From an uncultured bacterium (GTDB lineage: Bacteria; Hydrogenedentota; Hydrogenedentia; Hydrogenedentales; Hydrogenedentaceae), in the NCBI GenBank assembly GCA_938014335.1, contig CALLRP010000011.1:1-55520 (forward strand): 55,520 nt of DNA. The letters run 5' to 3'. Below the pieces are notes generated by a model. That model saw nothing but the letters and a program-made list of their open reading frames with translations. It was not told the origin of the DNA and did no database searches. Below are positions 7,631-16,726 of this stretch, in pieces. The stretch's first letter is position 1, and every line of letters begins with the position of its first letter. A program made the position numbers and the translations under genes.

Positions 7631-8659
7631 ATGTTTCTTACTGTTACCCCTAATCCATGCATCGATAAAACGGTGTTTATTCCTGAATTCAAGCCTGGGG
7701 ATAGGGTCAGGGCTGTTAAGTATACGCAAATTTCGGGCGGAAAAGGGAATAATGTGGCACGGGTGCTTGTGACGCTGGGTTTTCCGGCAGGTGCTCTGTT
7801 ATGGGTCGGAGGATACACCGGAAAACAGGTCGTGCAGATGCTTCGTGAAAATGATAAGGTCAGGTGTTTCCCCGTATGGACGGATATGCCCACAAGGACA
7901 ATCACCACAGTGCTTGAAGAAAAATCAGGAAGGCAAACGGCTTTTTTTGAACCCGGTCCGCAAATTTCCCGAAAGGAATATGATAACTTCGTCCAAACAT
8001 TTAATAATGTAATATCTATCCACAAAATACCCCTAATTGTTCTTTCGGGAACTGTGCCTGACCCCAAGGTTTTCTTCTTGTATCGTGATTTAATAAAAAT
8101 AGCCAATGCCAAGGGAATTAAAGTTATTCTCGATACTTATGGAAATGAACTTTCTAAAGGAATTAAAAACAAACCTTATATGGTAAAACCTAATGTGGAA
8201 GAATTATCCAGATTTTTACAAACCGAGTTGAAGGATATGAAAACAAGAATTGAAGGTATTCAATACCTCCATAAAAAATATAGGACACCCCTTGTGGTTT
8301 TATCTATGGGAAAAGAAGGGGCACTGGTTGGTTTTGAGAACCGATTTATGCACATAGTTCCCCCTAAAATAAAAGAGGTCAATCCTGTGGGGTCGGGAGA
8401 CGCTCTGGTAGCAGGTTTTGCTATTGGTTTGTGGAAAGGTTTTCATATTGAGGATACAGGCAAATTGGGCGTTACTCTGGGCACAGCCAATGCGATGACG
8501 TGGGACATTGGGAAATTTGATATAAAAGATTTACTACATATCTACGAGCAGATAAAGGTTTTCAAAATCAGTCCCATGAATAATCAGAAAGTCCAATACA
8601 AAGAGCATACACCTCTGCCTGTTCTTCTTCCACAGTTAAAAGGTTTTTTTCCGTCGTAA
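7631..8659 (+). CDS. PfkB family hexose kinase, 1-phosphofructokinase/LacC-like
   Basis: Family members phosphorylate fructose-1-phosphate, tagatose-6-phosphate or fructose-6-phosphate. The start MFLTVTPNPCIDKTV matches the conserved FruK/LacC beginning; an ATG at 7607, overlapping the ROK gene, would add only eight unrelated residues, and neither start has a clear ribosome site. GGKGNNVARVLVTLG is the first PfkB signature; NPVGSGDALVAGFAIG near residue 255 holds the catalytic Asp. The family fold ends around IYEQIKVF; about 30 further residues are encoded opposite the 3' end of lpxK (92-bp overlap). The exact substrate cannot be read from sequence. Confidence 0.87.
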   Translation: MFLTVTPNPCIDKTVFIPEFKPGDRVRAVKYTQISGGKGNNVARVLVTLGFPAGALLWVGGYTGKQVVQMLRENDKVRCFPVWTDMPTRTITTVLEEKSGRQTAFFEPGPQISRKEYDNFVQTFNNVISIHKIPLIVLSGTVPDPKVFFLYRDLIKIANAKGIKVILDTYGNELSKGIKNKPYMVKPNVEELSRFLQTELKDMKTRIEGIQYLHKKYRTPLVVLSMGKEGALVGFENRFMHIVPPKIKEVNPVGSGDALVAGFAIGLWKGFHIEDTGKLGVTLGTANAMTWDIGKFDIKDLLHIYEQIKVFKISPMNNQKVQYKEHTPLPVLLPQLKGFFPS

Positions 8660-9638
8660 GGACAGGTCTATCTGTTTTTAATGTTTTACACGGGAATGGG
8701 GTATGGTCGCGGTGGATATAAGTGTTTCTTATATATATTTGATGTTTTTTTATGATATGCAAGAAAGATTGAGGATTGCCGATAGCACAAAAAACATCTA
8801 CCTCTTTATCCTTAAAATAGTCCACTGGCAATTTTTCTATCGAATCTAATTTGTTCCAATACAATGGCTTGTGATATGTCCAGCGGATATTTTTTTCAGG
8901 ACACATCTCTGTTAAATATTTTTTTATTTTTTTTAACTTCTCTTTTAATACCTGGTCACAATGTGTTATCCAAATTTCGGTTGCTCTTTGTATAGCCGTT
9001 AATGGTTCGCGTAAGATACCTGCTGGAAAAATAAGTCCATTCCCCCATGGATTCAAAGCACTTATTAACAATATATTTTCATTTCGCCCTACCATTAGAT
9101 ACTGATAAGCATCATCCAGTATGACAATATCAAATCCTTTTTGCTCCGCCCATTTCACTGCCCTTATACGATTTGGTGCTTTAATTACAGTAATGTTGTG
9201 CAAACGATATAACATTAATGTAAGTTCATCTCCCAGAATTTTATAAACTTTATTCAATGGCAATATTTCTTCCTGACGAGGGGAACTGTCTCTCTCGGAT
9301 TTATATCTTCGCACACAAACTTTACCTTTATGGTAGATACCTTCAACAATACCTCGATATTTTTCGGACGCATATCCTCTGCTAATCACACATATTTTTC
9401 TCTTGTTTCTTTCAATTTCCTTCTCAGCCCGTTCCATTACCGCTGGTGTTTTACCTACCCCACCCACAGTAATACCACCAAAACTTACTGTATAAATATT
9501 AGGAACATAAACCTTCCTTTTAGAGCGTGCCCACATCCCCCATTTCTGGAAATAACTCAAACCTTTCAATAGAGGTAATAAGACCTTCGGAGGGCCTTTT
9601 TCATCATAGACATATTTTTCTAAAGGCATTTTTTTCAT
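8568..9638 (-). CDS. lpxK: Tetraacyldisaccharide 4'-kinase
   Basis: LpxK phosphorylates the lipid A disaccharide precursor at the 4' position on the inner membrane, which implies an LPS-type outer membrane. The 356-aa protein has the P-loop GGITVGGVGKTP near residues 54-65, then ISRGYASEKYRG, DIVILDDAYQY and FPAGILREPL, all in family order, and TTEKNLL near the end. The frame is open to a GTG at 9674, but that codon lies inside the ilvC terminator hairpin, so the ATG at 9638 is preferred. No strong ribosome site is seen. No other lpx gene is in the window. Confidence 0.9.
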   Translation of the reverse strand: MKKMPLEKYVYDEKGPPKVLLPLLKGLSYFQKWGMWARSKRKVYVPNIYTVSFGGITVGGVGKTPAVMERAEKEIERNKRKICVISRGYASEKYRGIVEGIYHKGKVCVRRYKSERDSSPRQEEILPLNKVYKILGDELTLMLYRLHNITVIKAPNRIRAVKWAEQKGFDIVILDDAYQYLMVGRNENILLISALNPWGNGLIFPAGILREPLTAIQRATEIWITHCDQVLKEKLKKIKKYLTEMCPEKNIRWTYHKPLYWNKLDSIEKLPVDYFKDKEVDVFCAIGNPQSFLHIIKKHQIYIRNTYIHRDHTPFPCKTLKTDRPVLTTEKNLLTVEEEQAEVYALCIGLSDYSWD

Positions 9639-9651
9639 ATTGAAATCATTA

Positions 9652-9681
9652 CAAAAAAATCCGGGAAGTTCCACTTCCCGG
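9652..9681 (-). terminator. Intrinsic terminator of ilvC
   Basis: On the minus strand a perfect 8-bp stem, CCGGGAAG/CTTCCCGG (9661-9681) with a 5-nt loop, is followed by a run of seven T (9653-9659). It stands 27 bp after the ilvC stop. Confidence 0.92.
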
Positions 9682-9708
9682 ATATAATATTTCTGAAGTA
9701 ATAATCAA

Positions 9709-10806
9709 TTAATAATTGGTTCTTCCTTGTGTACCGACTTTGGACTTTATCTGTTTGCTTGCAGGCTCTTTGGGCCTTAACTCGCGACAAGCTTTTCCAG
9801 CAAGCCACATTTCACTGTTAGCCATTTCAGCCAGTTCTTTCTGTAATTCTTGCTTATAGTTCGGGTTGCCTAACGATTTCAATACACGTTTTGTTTCCGC
9901 ACCTTCCTTAACGCGTTTATACAATTCACGGAAAACGGGTAATGTTGCTTTCTTAAATTTCGGTTTCCAATCCAATGCCCCGCGTTGAGCGGTTGCAGAA
10001 CAGTTTTGATACATCCAATCCATACCCTTTTCATCTACAAGACGAATTAAACTTTGAGTGAGTTCTTCCACAGTTTCGTTAAAAGCCTCACTGGGGCTAT
10101 GTCCATTTTCACGCAATACCTGATATTGTGCTTCCATAATTCCAGCAAGCGCACCCATTAAAACACCTCTTTCACCGGTAAGGTCGCTGTATACTTCGTT
10201 CTCGAATGTAGTCGGGAATAAGAAACCAGAACCAATACCAATTCCAAGAGCCAGACAGCGTTCTAAAGCCCTACCGGTATAATCCTGTGCCACCGCGAAA
10301 CTGGAATTAATACCTGCACCACTCAAAAAGTTTCGACGAACCGATGTTCCCGAACCTTTAGGGGCAACCATAATAACATCTACATATTCAGGAGGAATTA
10401 CTTTTGTTAAATGTTTATATACGATGGAAAATCCATGCGAGAAATATAGAGCATCGCCCTCTTTTAGATGTTTTTTCACATCAGGCCAGATCGCCTTTTG
10501 TGCTGCATCGGAAACTAACAATTGAATAATTGTTCCTCTTTCACAGGCTTCTTCTATATCAAACAAAGTTTTGCCCGGCTTCCAACCATCTTTTACCGCA
10601 CGGTCCCAATCGGACTTAAATTTCGGGTCCTGACCTACGATTACATTAAAGCCATTGTCTCGAAGATTTAAACTCTGTGCGGGACCCTGAACCCCATAAC
10701 CGATAACTGCAATGACTTCGTTTTTGAGGACCTTTCTTGCTTTTGCCATCGGGAATTCTTTTCGGGTAATGACCTCTTCTTTTGTCCCACCAAAATCAAT
10801 AAGCAT
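9709..10806 (-). CDS. ilvC: Ketol-acid reductoisomerase
   Basis: IlvC converts acetolactate or acetohydroxybutyrate to the dihydroxy acids of valine, leucine and isoleucine synthesis, using NAD(P)H and Mg2+. The 365-aa protein has the dinucleotide loop GYGVQGPAQ (37-45), the metal-binding DLTGERGVLMG and the C-terminal EELTQSLIRLVDEKG-MDWMYQNCSATAQRGALDW stretch. FGGTKEEVITRKEFP at the N terminus and GYGVQGPAQ resemble Bacteroidota and plant-type enzymes more than the E. coli or Bacillus forms. A GGAG site lies 7 nt before the ATG and a strong terminator follows. It is a single gene here; no other ilv genes are nearby. Confidence 0.95.
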   Translation of the reverse strand: MLIDFGGTKEEVITRKEFPMAKARKVLKNEVIAVIGYGVQGPAQSLNLRDNGFNVIVGQDPKFKSDWDRAVKDGWKPGKTLFDIEEACERGTIIQLLVSDAAQKAIWPDVKKHLKEGDALYFSHGFSIVYKHLTKVIPPEYVDVIMVAPKGSGTSVRRNFLSGAGINSSFAVAQDYTGRALERCLALGIGIGSGFLFPTTFENEVYSDLTGERGVLMGALAGIMEAQYQVLRENGHSPSEAFNETVEELTQSLIRLVDEKGMDWMYQNCSATAQRGALDWKPKFKKATLPVFRELYKRVKEGAETKRVLKSLGNPNYKQELQKELAEMANSEMWLAGKACRELRPKEPASKQIKSKVGTQGRTNY

Positions 10807-10927
10807 CAGGATACTCCTTCTTTTAAAAAGTTAATGTTTATTTGATAATCACATTTTAATTTGCATAAACATCCAACAGTATAATATTTTATCGCTTTAA
10901 CATATTAAAATACAAAAGCAGATATTT

Positions 10928-12091
10928 ATGTATACCTCATCAAAATTAAATAATCTAACAGTAACCATTGATATTACACCTCTACGAGGGGAAAAAACAG
11001 GCATTGGGAATTATGTTCACTATACATTAAAGTTTCTATTAGCAAATTATAATAATCTAATGATAAATGCAATTTCTTTGGGTTTCCATCCCTTTCAGGA
11101 AGACTCTCAAGAAATAATACAAAGATTAAATAATCATACCCATATACCCATTCCTGTAAGAATACTCTATAAATGGTGGAGATATTTTAATTATCCACAA
11201 ATAGGTGACCTGAGCAGAGATAGTTCTATTCTCCATTTTACCAACTACTATTTGCCTCCCGTGCGGAATAGAAAGACTGTTTTAACAATTTATGATTTAT
11301 CTTTCTTAACAAATCCTCAATGGGTAAGCCCAAAAATCATAAGTTTATTTCAACCAATTATATTGAACTCTGCTCAAAAGGCTACACATATTATTACCTG
11401 CTCAGAAAAAAGTAAAAAGGATATAGAGATTCTATTGGGGACATCCGACAAGAAAATATCTGTGGCTTACCCAGGTTTTGATGAAAATATCTTTTACCCC
11501 ATAGACAAACAGGAAGCTCAACAATATATAGAAAGACATTACCACATATCTCCTCCGATTATCTTATTTGTTGGGACCATTGAAGAACGGAAAAATATTA
11601 CAGGATTGCTCAATATTTATGAGAAGATATGTCAGCAAATTCCCCACAAACTTGTTTTAATTGGTAGAAAAGGATTTGGTGCAGATAACATTTTATTAGA
11701 TATGCAAAATATGAAATGTGCGAACCATATTATTTATTTGAAGTATGTTCAGAACCACGCTGATTTAAAATGGTTTTATAATTCTGCAGATTTGTTTATT
11801 TTCCCAAGTTTTGATGAAGGATTTGGAATACCTCCGCTCGAAGCAATGGCATGTGGTTGTCCGGTAATTGTCTCCAATCAGGGGGCTTTGCCGGAAGTAG
11901 TCGGGCAGAATGGAATAACAATACATCCTCAGGATATAGAGTGTTTTGTAGAAACTGTACTTAATATATTAGCCAACGAGGAAAAATCAAACGAAATGAG
12001 AAAAAATAGTATTCTACAAGCAAAAAATTTTAGCTGGTCGAAGACCGCACAAGTTCACTATGAAGTGTATAAAAAAATGGAAGAAATATGA
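10928..12091 (+). CDS. Glycosyltransferase, GT4 family
   Basis: A 387-aa GT-B fold enzyme that probably transfers a sugar from a nucleotide-sugar donor during cell-surface polysaccharide synthesis. Seen: N-terminal ITPLRGEKTGIGNYVHY, the domain linker with LFVGTIEERKNI, and the donor-site motif DEGFGIPPLEAMACG with the two Glu of the E-x7-E pattern of retaining GT4 enzymes. There is no signal peptide or membrane segment. The ATG has no obvious ribosome site. It shares an ATGA overlap with the next glycosyltransferase, with which it aligns in layout, so the two may be old duplicates. The pair is AT-richer than the flanking genes. Confidence 0.88.
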   Translation: MYTSSKLNNLTVTIDITPLRGEKTGIGNYVHYTLKFLLANYNNLMINAISLGFHPFQEDSQEIIQRLNNHTHIPIPVRILYKWWRYFNYPQIGDLSRDSSILHFTNYYLPPVRNRKTVLTIYDLSFLTNPQWVSPKIISLFQPIILNSAQKATHIITCSEKSKKDIEILLGTSDKKISVAYPGFDENIFYPIDKQEAQQYIERHYHISPPIILFVGTIEERKNITGLLNIYEKICQQIPHKLVLIGRKGFGADNILLDMQNMKCANHIIYLKYVQNHADLKWFYNSADLFIFPSFDEGFGIPPLEAMACGCPVIVSNQGALPEVVGQNGITIHPQDIECFVETVLNILANEEKSNEMRKNSILQAKNFSWSKTAQVHYEVYKKMEEI

Positions 12092-13185
12092 TGCGCATTT
12101 TATTGAATGGATTTCAGATAGGCAATTTGAGTGGCACTGGGAGATATACAGAAGAATTAGTAAAGGCTCTTTTAAACTCTACTGAAGAATTACATATCTT
12201 TCTCTCCTTATCAAAGTTCGTTTCTTTATCATCAGACAAATTAACTATTGGACCCTTGCCCCAGAATAGATATATCGCAAGATTTTTACAATCATATTTC
12301 TTAAAAAAACACTTCAGAGAATATCAGCCCGATATTGTACATTATCCCGCAACTTATGGTTATAAATTAGGTAAGGTTCCACATATTACAACGATTCATG
12401 ATCTCGCTTTTCTGGAAAATCCTGATTGGTTTCCTATCCATTATCAATGGTTTTATAGGAAAAGAGTTGAAGAAACAATAAAATTTTCTCAACGCATTAT
12501 TACAGATTCACATTTTTCCGCAAACGAAATACAGAAATATTATGGTATTGGTAAAAATGTTATTGATGTGATATACCTTGGAGTTAGTGATTTTTTCAAG
12601 CCACAACCACAAGAGCAAATAAAACTTGTAAAGCAAAAGTACAATCTCCCTGAGAAATATATATTATATGCAGGGACATTAGAACCACGAAAAAATTTAC
12701 ACTCTTTAATTAATGCATGGTCAAGCATAGCGGATAAAATCCAACATAATCTTGTTATTGTTGGACGAACAGGCTGGAAAACACACCTCATTGAAGAAGC
12801 CATCCAAAAATCAAAGTATAGTAACCGTATCCATAGATTAGGGTATATCACAGATACCGATTTCCCCGTTATTATAAGTGGAGCGGATATATTTGTTTAT
12901 ATTAGTTTTTATGAAGGTTTTGGTTTACCACTGCTTGAGGCGATGGCATGCGGAACCCCTATAATTTCGTCTCATTATGGAAGTATACCTGAAATATTAG
13001 GAAACAACGCTTTACTTGTGGACCCGTATAATACTGAACAAATTGCAGAAACAATTTATCTATTATGTAAAGATGATGAAAAAAGACAACTATTGGCTCG
13101 GGAAGGGATACTCCATGCTACAAAATTTACATGGAGCAAAACAGCACAAGAAACAATTGAAACATATAAAAAATGCTTACATTAA
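12088..13185 (+). CDS. Glycosyltransferase, GT4 family
   Basis: A 365-aa GT-B enzyme similar in layout to the preceding gene: NGFQIGNLSGTGRYTEELV at the N terminus, ITTIHDLAFLENPDWF mid-protein, LYAGTLEPRKNLHSL at the second domain and YEGFGLPLLEAMACGTP as the E-x7-E donor site. It begins in a 4-bp ATGA overlap with the upstream glycosyltransferase, so the two are made together. The sugar and acceptor are unknown. No Wzx/Wzy flippase or polymerase genes are nearby, so this looks like a small surface-glycan operon rather than a full O-antigen locus. Confidence 0.88.
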   Translation: MMRILLNGFQIGNLSGTGRYTEELVKALLNSTEELHIFLSLSKFVSLSSDKLTIGPLPQNRYIARFLQSYFLKKHFREYQPDIVHYPATYGYKLGKVPHITTIHDLAFLENPDWFPIHYQWFYRKRVEETIKFSQRIITDSHFSANEIQKYYGIGKNVIDVIYLGVSDFFKPQPQEQIKLVKQKYNLPEKYILYAGTLEPRKNLHSLINAWSSIADKIQHNLVIVGRTGWKTHLIEEAIQKSKYSNRIHRLGYITDTDFPVIISGADIFVYISFYEGFGLPLLEAMACGTPIISSHYGSIPEILGNNALLVDPYNTEQIAETIYLLCKDDEKRQLLAREGILHATKFTWSKTAQETIETYKKCLH

Positions 13186-13203
13186 ACAGAATGGAGACTT
13201 TAT

Positions 13204-13440
13204 ATGAATGACATTGCGAAATATTTCTTCATATTGGGTCTCATTTTAATATGCATTGGTGGTCTGATATGGCTATCGGGTTTGCTTCCCTTCAAATTAG
13301 GTAAACTTCCCGGTGATATAAATCTTGACTGGGAAAAAGGGAAATTTTATTTTCCGTTGACCACCTCTTTAATTTTAAGTGTGATACTTACAATTGTTAT
13401 CAATCTAATAATACTTGCTTTAAGCCTATTCCATCGCTGA
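13204..13440 (+). CDS. DUF2905 family small membrane protein
   Basis: A 78-aa protein with two membrane segments (about 8-28 and 52-75) separated by a short loop with FKLGKLPGDINLDWEKGKFYFPLTTS, the conserved centre of DUF2905 proteins. Function is unknown. A GGAG site 7 nt upstream supports the start. It follows the glycosyltransferases by 18 bp and is probably cotranscribed. Its last 15 bp overlap the 3' end of the convergent HAD gene. Confidence 0.85.
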   Translation: MNDIAKYFFILGLILICIGGLIWLSGLLPFKLGKLPGDINLDWEKGKFYFPLTTSLILSVILTIVINLIILALSLFHR

Positions 13441-14106
13441 ACACTTTTCTTCACATTTCTGTTTTAACAATTCTAAATTGAATTGTCCCAAATCAGGTAA
13501 GATAAGATCCGCAAGTGCAATGTCTTGTTTCGGACGATTCGGTCTCGCTAAAGCCACGCAGAACATTCCCGCTGATTTCGCAGAAGTAACGCCTACCGTA
13601 GAATCTTCAAAAACGACACATTGCTTCGGTTTTACTTTTAACATTTCACTTGCTTTGATGTATCCAGCAGGGTGAGGTTTGCCAGGAGAATAATCCTCTT
13701 TCCCAAGAAATAAAGAAATATTTTCTTTGATTCCTAATCTCTCAATGGCTTCTATAACATCTCGGCGATAAGAACCTGAAACAATAGCACAAATGTAGTT
13801 TTTAGATAACTCCTTTAACAAACTTATAGATGAAGGTATGGCTAATGGCATTCTTTGTGCATGTTTATTAAAATAAGGATATACTTTCTCAATAAAATCA
13901 GGCATTTCGCTTCTTAATTCCGGAAAATTCTTCTCCAATTCCTCATAAATATATTCCCACGAATTGCCATATACAAGTTCCACCGCATAATCATAACTCA
14001 CATTTAGACCTTTATCTAAAAGATATTCATGAACTGCATAAACCCAGATAATTTCAGAATCCATCAAAGTGCCGTCTAAATCAAAAATAAACGCTTTTAC
14101 TTCCAT
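13426..14106 (-). CDS. HAD family hydrolase, beta-phosphoglucomutase-like
   Basis: A 226-aa haloacid-dehalogenase-type phosphatase or phosphomutase. Motif I is FIFDLDGTLMDSE (nucleophile Asp9, acid Asp11), motif II VSGSYRRDVIEA, motif III the Lys in SPGKPHPAGYIKA, and motif IV VFEDSTVGVTSAKSAGM. The helical cap after motif I has the size of the beta-phosphoglucomutase/YniC subgroup. The substrate cannot be named. It lies 58 bp downstream of priA on the same strand and may be cotranscribed. Its 3' end overlaps DUF2905 by 15 bp. Confidence 0.88.
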   Translation of the reverse strand: MEVKAFIFDLDGTLMDSEIIWVYAVHEYLLDKGLNVSYDYAVELVYGNSWEYIYEELEKNFPELRSEMPDFIEKVYPYFNKHAQRMPLAIPSSISLLKELSKNYICAIVSGSYRRDVIEAIERLGIKENISLFLGKEDYSPGKPHPAGYIKASEMLKVKPKQCVVFEDSTVGVTSAKSAGMFCVALARPNRPKQDIALADLILPDLGQFNLELLKQKCEEKCSAME

Positions 14107-14164
14107 TTTTCCCTTACCTACCTTTTGGTTTTATATCTTGCTTTTTTGTTTTACTGTTTTATTT

Positions 14165-16633
14165 TTAATATATTTCATAAGGGTCAACATCAATTCGCAG
14201 TAAAATTTTACTACTTGTTTTTTGTCTTTGAAAATAGTTATGGATATCTCTTGCCATCATATTTATCGTTTTCGTTGCCTTTCCTAATAATGCAAATTGC
14301 CAGCGAAATTTTTTTTGAACCTTTCGGATAATAGCAGGAGCGGGTCCTAATACAATACAGTTATTCTGCTTTAAATTAAGGCTCTGTTTTGCATATTGGA
14401 CAAGATTATATACCATATCCCGCACCTCTTTATCATCTTCTGCTTCCAGACCAAACTGAATCATTCGATTAAATGGTGGATAACCTATACACCTACGATT
14501 TCTCAATTCACACTCTGCAAACATTTCATAACTATGATTCTGAACCGATTTGATTACATAATGTCCGGGCATAAATGTCTGAATCACTACTTCCCCAGGT
14601 CTTTCTCTTCTACCTGAACGACCTGCTACCTGCATGAGAAGTTGAAACACAAATTCTGTAGAACGAAAGTTGGGAATTGATAGACCTATATCCGCATTCA
14701 ATACCCCTACCAGAGTAACATTAGGGTAATCATGCCCTTTGGCAATCATTTGCGTGCCTATCAGTATATCTATCTTATGGTCTGCAAACTTTTTCAACAC
14801 AGAATAACCCCTATTTTTTGAAGTTGTAACATCTGTGTCTATTCTTGAAATCGAAGCCGAAGGGAAATATTGTATAAGTAAATCTTCTATTCTTTGCGTT
14901 CCAGTGCCTAATAACACTAATGGAGTTTGTCCACATTCTAAACATTGAACAGGTCTCATCTCTTTATAATTACAATAGTGACAACGCACAGTTCCATCAT
15001 AGCGGTGATAATTCAAACTTGTATGACAATTAGGACAGGTCATTACCCACCCACAGGATGGACACATAGAAACAGGAGCAAAACCACGACGATTAATTAG
15101 TAAAATAGTTTGTTCTCTTTTTTGTAACCGTTCTTGTATTTTCTCGCGTAATATAGTTGAAAGCACAGGCTCTCCAGAAGTTTTATCTGTTTCTTTCCTT
15201 AAATCCACAATATGAATAGAGGGTAAAGAACCTGAGGCAACTCTTTGTGTCAAACGCAATAGATTATATTTAGATGTGGATGTGTGCACATAAGATTCAA
15301 GTGAAGGTGTGGCAGAACCTAACACACACACAGCAAAATTGATCTGAGCTCTCATAACTGCCACATCTCTTGCGTGGTAACGAGGAGTTTCCCCTTGTTT
15401 ATATGTATGTTCATGTTCTTCATCCACAATAATAAGACCTAACCGCTGGAGGGGAGCAAAAATAGCTGAACGAACTCCCACAACCACACTTACTTTGCCA
15501 TCTTTGATTCTTCTCCACTCATCAAATCTCTCCCCTTCACTTAGCCCACTATGCAAAACAGCCACTTGTTCTCTAAATCGTGAATATAACCTCGCAATAG
15601 TTTGTGGTGTTAAGGCAATTTCTGGAACAAGGAGTAAAGACTGGAGTCCTTTCTCCATCGCAGTTTGAATTGCTTGCAAATATACCTCTGTTTTGCCGGA
15701 CCCTGTCACACCAAAGAGTAAAAAGGTCTTAAATTGACGAGTTTGAATGGCATCAGATATCGACATTACAGCATTTTGTTGCTCTCCCGTCAATGTTACA
15801 GACTGAATACTATCAAATGATTCTGTATATTGATATACTTTAGGAATTCTAAAAATATCTTTCTCAAATACTTCAACCCAACCTTTTCGCTTTAACGATT
15901 GAATAACACCTCTATTAATCTGCTGTCTCTGCATTAATTCTGATAACGGCAATTCTTTTCCCTCATGAAGTAAAAAGAGATATGTTTTCACCTGTTGAGG
16001 GGCTTTCTTCTGCCACATTAATATTTCATCTTGTGTAATTATCTTATTTTTATTTAACTTAATCCATAACTCTTTTTTTACTTTTTCTTGAATTTTTATA
16101 GGTTCAATAACGATTTTAATGATACCATCCTTTAAAAGAAGGGATACCTCTTCCTCTATATCCTCATCCTTAAAAAGTTTCTTTAATTCCTTTATATCTA
16201 AAGGTTTGTCTTTTAGAATGGTACAAATCTGGGAGGGAAGGCTCCCTGGTAAATATTCACACTGCTTATCCTCGTTTATTTTATATTTTACCCGTCCTGT
16301 TGACCGTAAAAATCCAGGAATTGCCATTTGAAAAGAAAGCCCCGGAGGACATATATAATAATCAGAAATCCACTGGCATAATTGAATCATTTCCTGGGTT
16401 ATAATGGGTACTTCATCAGGAACTTCAACAATATCCTTTAACTCATTTGCAATATTATTTTCACTCGTTATATTCCGAATTCCTACTACAATTCCCGAAT
16501 CTAAATTATTCCGAATAGGAACAGTAACACGAGTTCCTATAGAAATTTTTGATTGCCATTTTTCCGGAACTTTATAGCTTAAAATATTATCAATAGGCAA
16601 GAATACTATGACATCAACAACCATTATATTCAC
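14165..16633 (-). CDS. priA: Primosomal protein N', replication restart helicase PriA
   Basis: PriA recognises stalled forks and reloads the replisome. The 822-aa protein has an N-terminal DNA-binding part, the Walker A loop GVTGSGKTEVY near residue 310, the DEEHEHTYKQ box, and the zinc-binding insert with four CxxC pairs (CPSC, CPNC, CHYC, CLEC) at about 520-565, followed by GTGTQRIEDLL and the helicase motif QVAGRSGRR. Length and motif order are normal. The HNH gene lies 93 bp upstream on the same strand. Confidence 0.96.
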   Translation of the reverse strand: MNIMVVDVIVFLPIDNILSYKVPEKWQSKISIGTRVTVPIRNNLDSGIVVGIRNITSENNIANELKDIVEVPDEVPIITQEMIQLCQWISDYYICPPGLSFQMAIPGFLRSTGRVKYKINEDKQCEYLPGSLPSQICTILKDKPLDIKELKKLFKDEDIEEEVSLLLKDGIIKIVIEPIKIQEKVKKELWIKLNKNKIITQDEILMWQKKAPQQVKTYLFLLHEGKELPLSELMQRQQINRGVIQSLKRKGWVEVFEKDIFRIPKVYQYTESFDSIQSVTLTGEQQNAVMSISDAIQTRQFKTFLLFGVTGSGKTEVYLQAIQTAMEKGLQSLLLVPEIALTPQTIARLYSRFREQVAVLHSGLSEGERFDEWRRIKDGKVSVVVGVRSAIFAPLQRLGLIIVDEEHEHTYKQGETPRYHARDVAVMRAQINFAVCVLGSATPSLESYVHTSTSKYNLLRLTQRVASGSLPSIHIVDLRKETDKTSGEPVLSTILREKIQERLQKREQTILLINRRGFAPVSMCPSCGWVMTCPNCHTSLNYHRYDGTVRCHYCNYKEMRPVQCLECGQTPLVLLGTGTQRIEDLLIQYFPSASISRIDTDVTTSKNRGYSVLKKFADHKIDILIGTQMIAKGHDYPNVTLVGVLNADIGLSIPNFRSTEFVFQLLMQVAGRSGRRERPGEVVIQTFMPGHYVIKSVQNHSYEMFAECELRNRRCIGYPPFNRMIQFGLEAEDDKEVRDMVYNLVQYAKQSLNLKQNNCIVLGPAPAIIRKVQKKFRWQFALLGKATKTINMMARDIHNYFQRQKTSSKILLRIDVDPYEIY

Positions 16634-16726
16634 AAAATAATTGACCTTGTCTGTTCATTTTTAATAATCACTATCATCCGGATTGAACTAATAAGGTGTT
16701 CCCTGCCTTTTTGTTTGTTAACACCT

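Noticed and set aside
7552..8112. 186-codon minus-strand frame opposite the PfkB kinase gene
   Set aside because: It is the shadow of a well-conserved gene; its translation has no family features or ribosome site.
10928..13185. O-antigen or capsule locus
   Set aside because: Only two glycosyltransferases are present, with no flippase, polymerase, ABC exporter or sugar-nucleotide genes.
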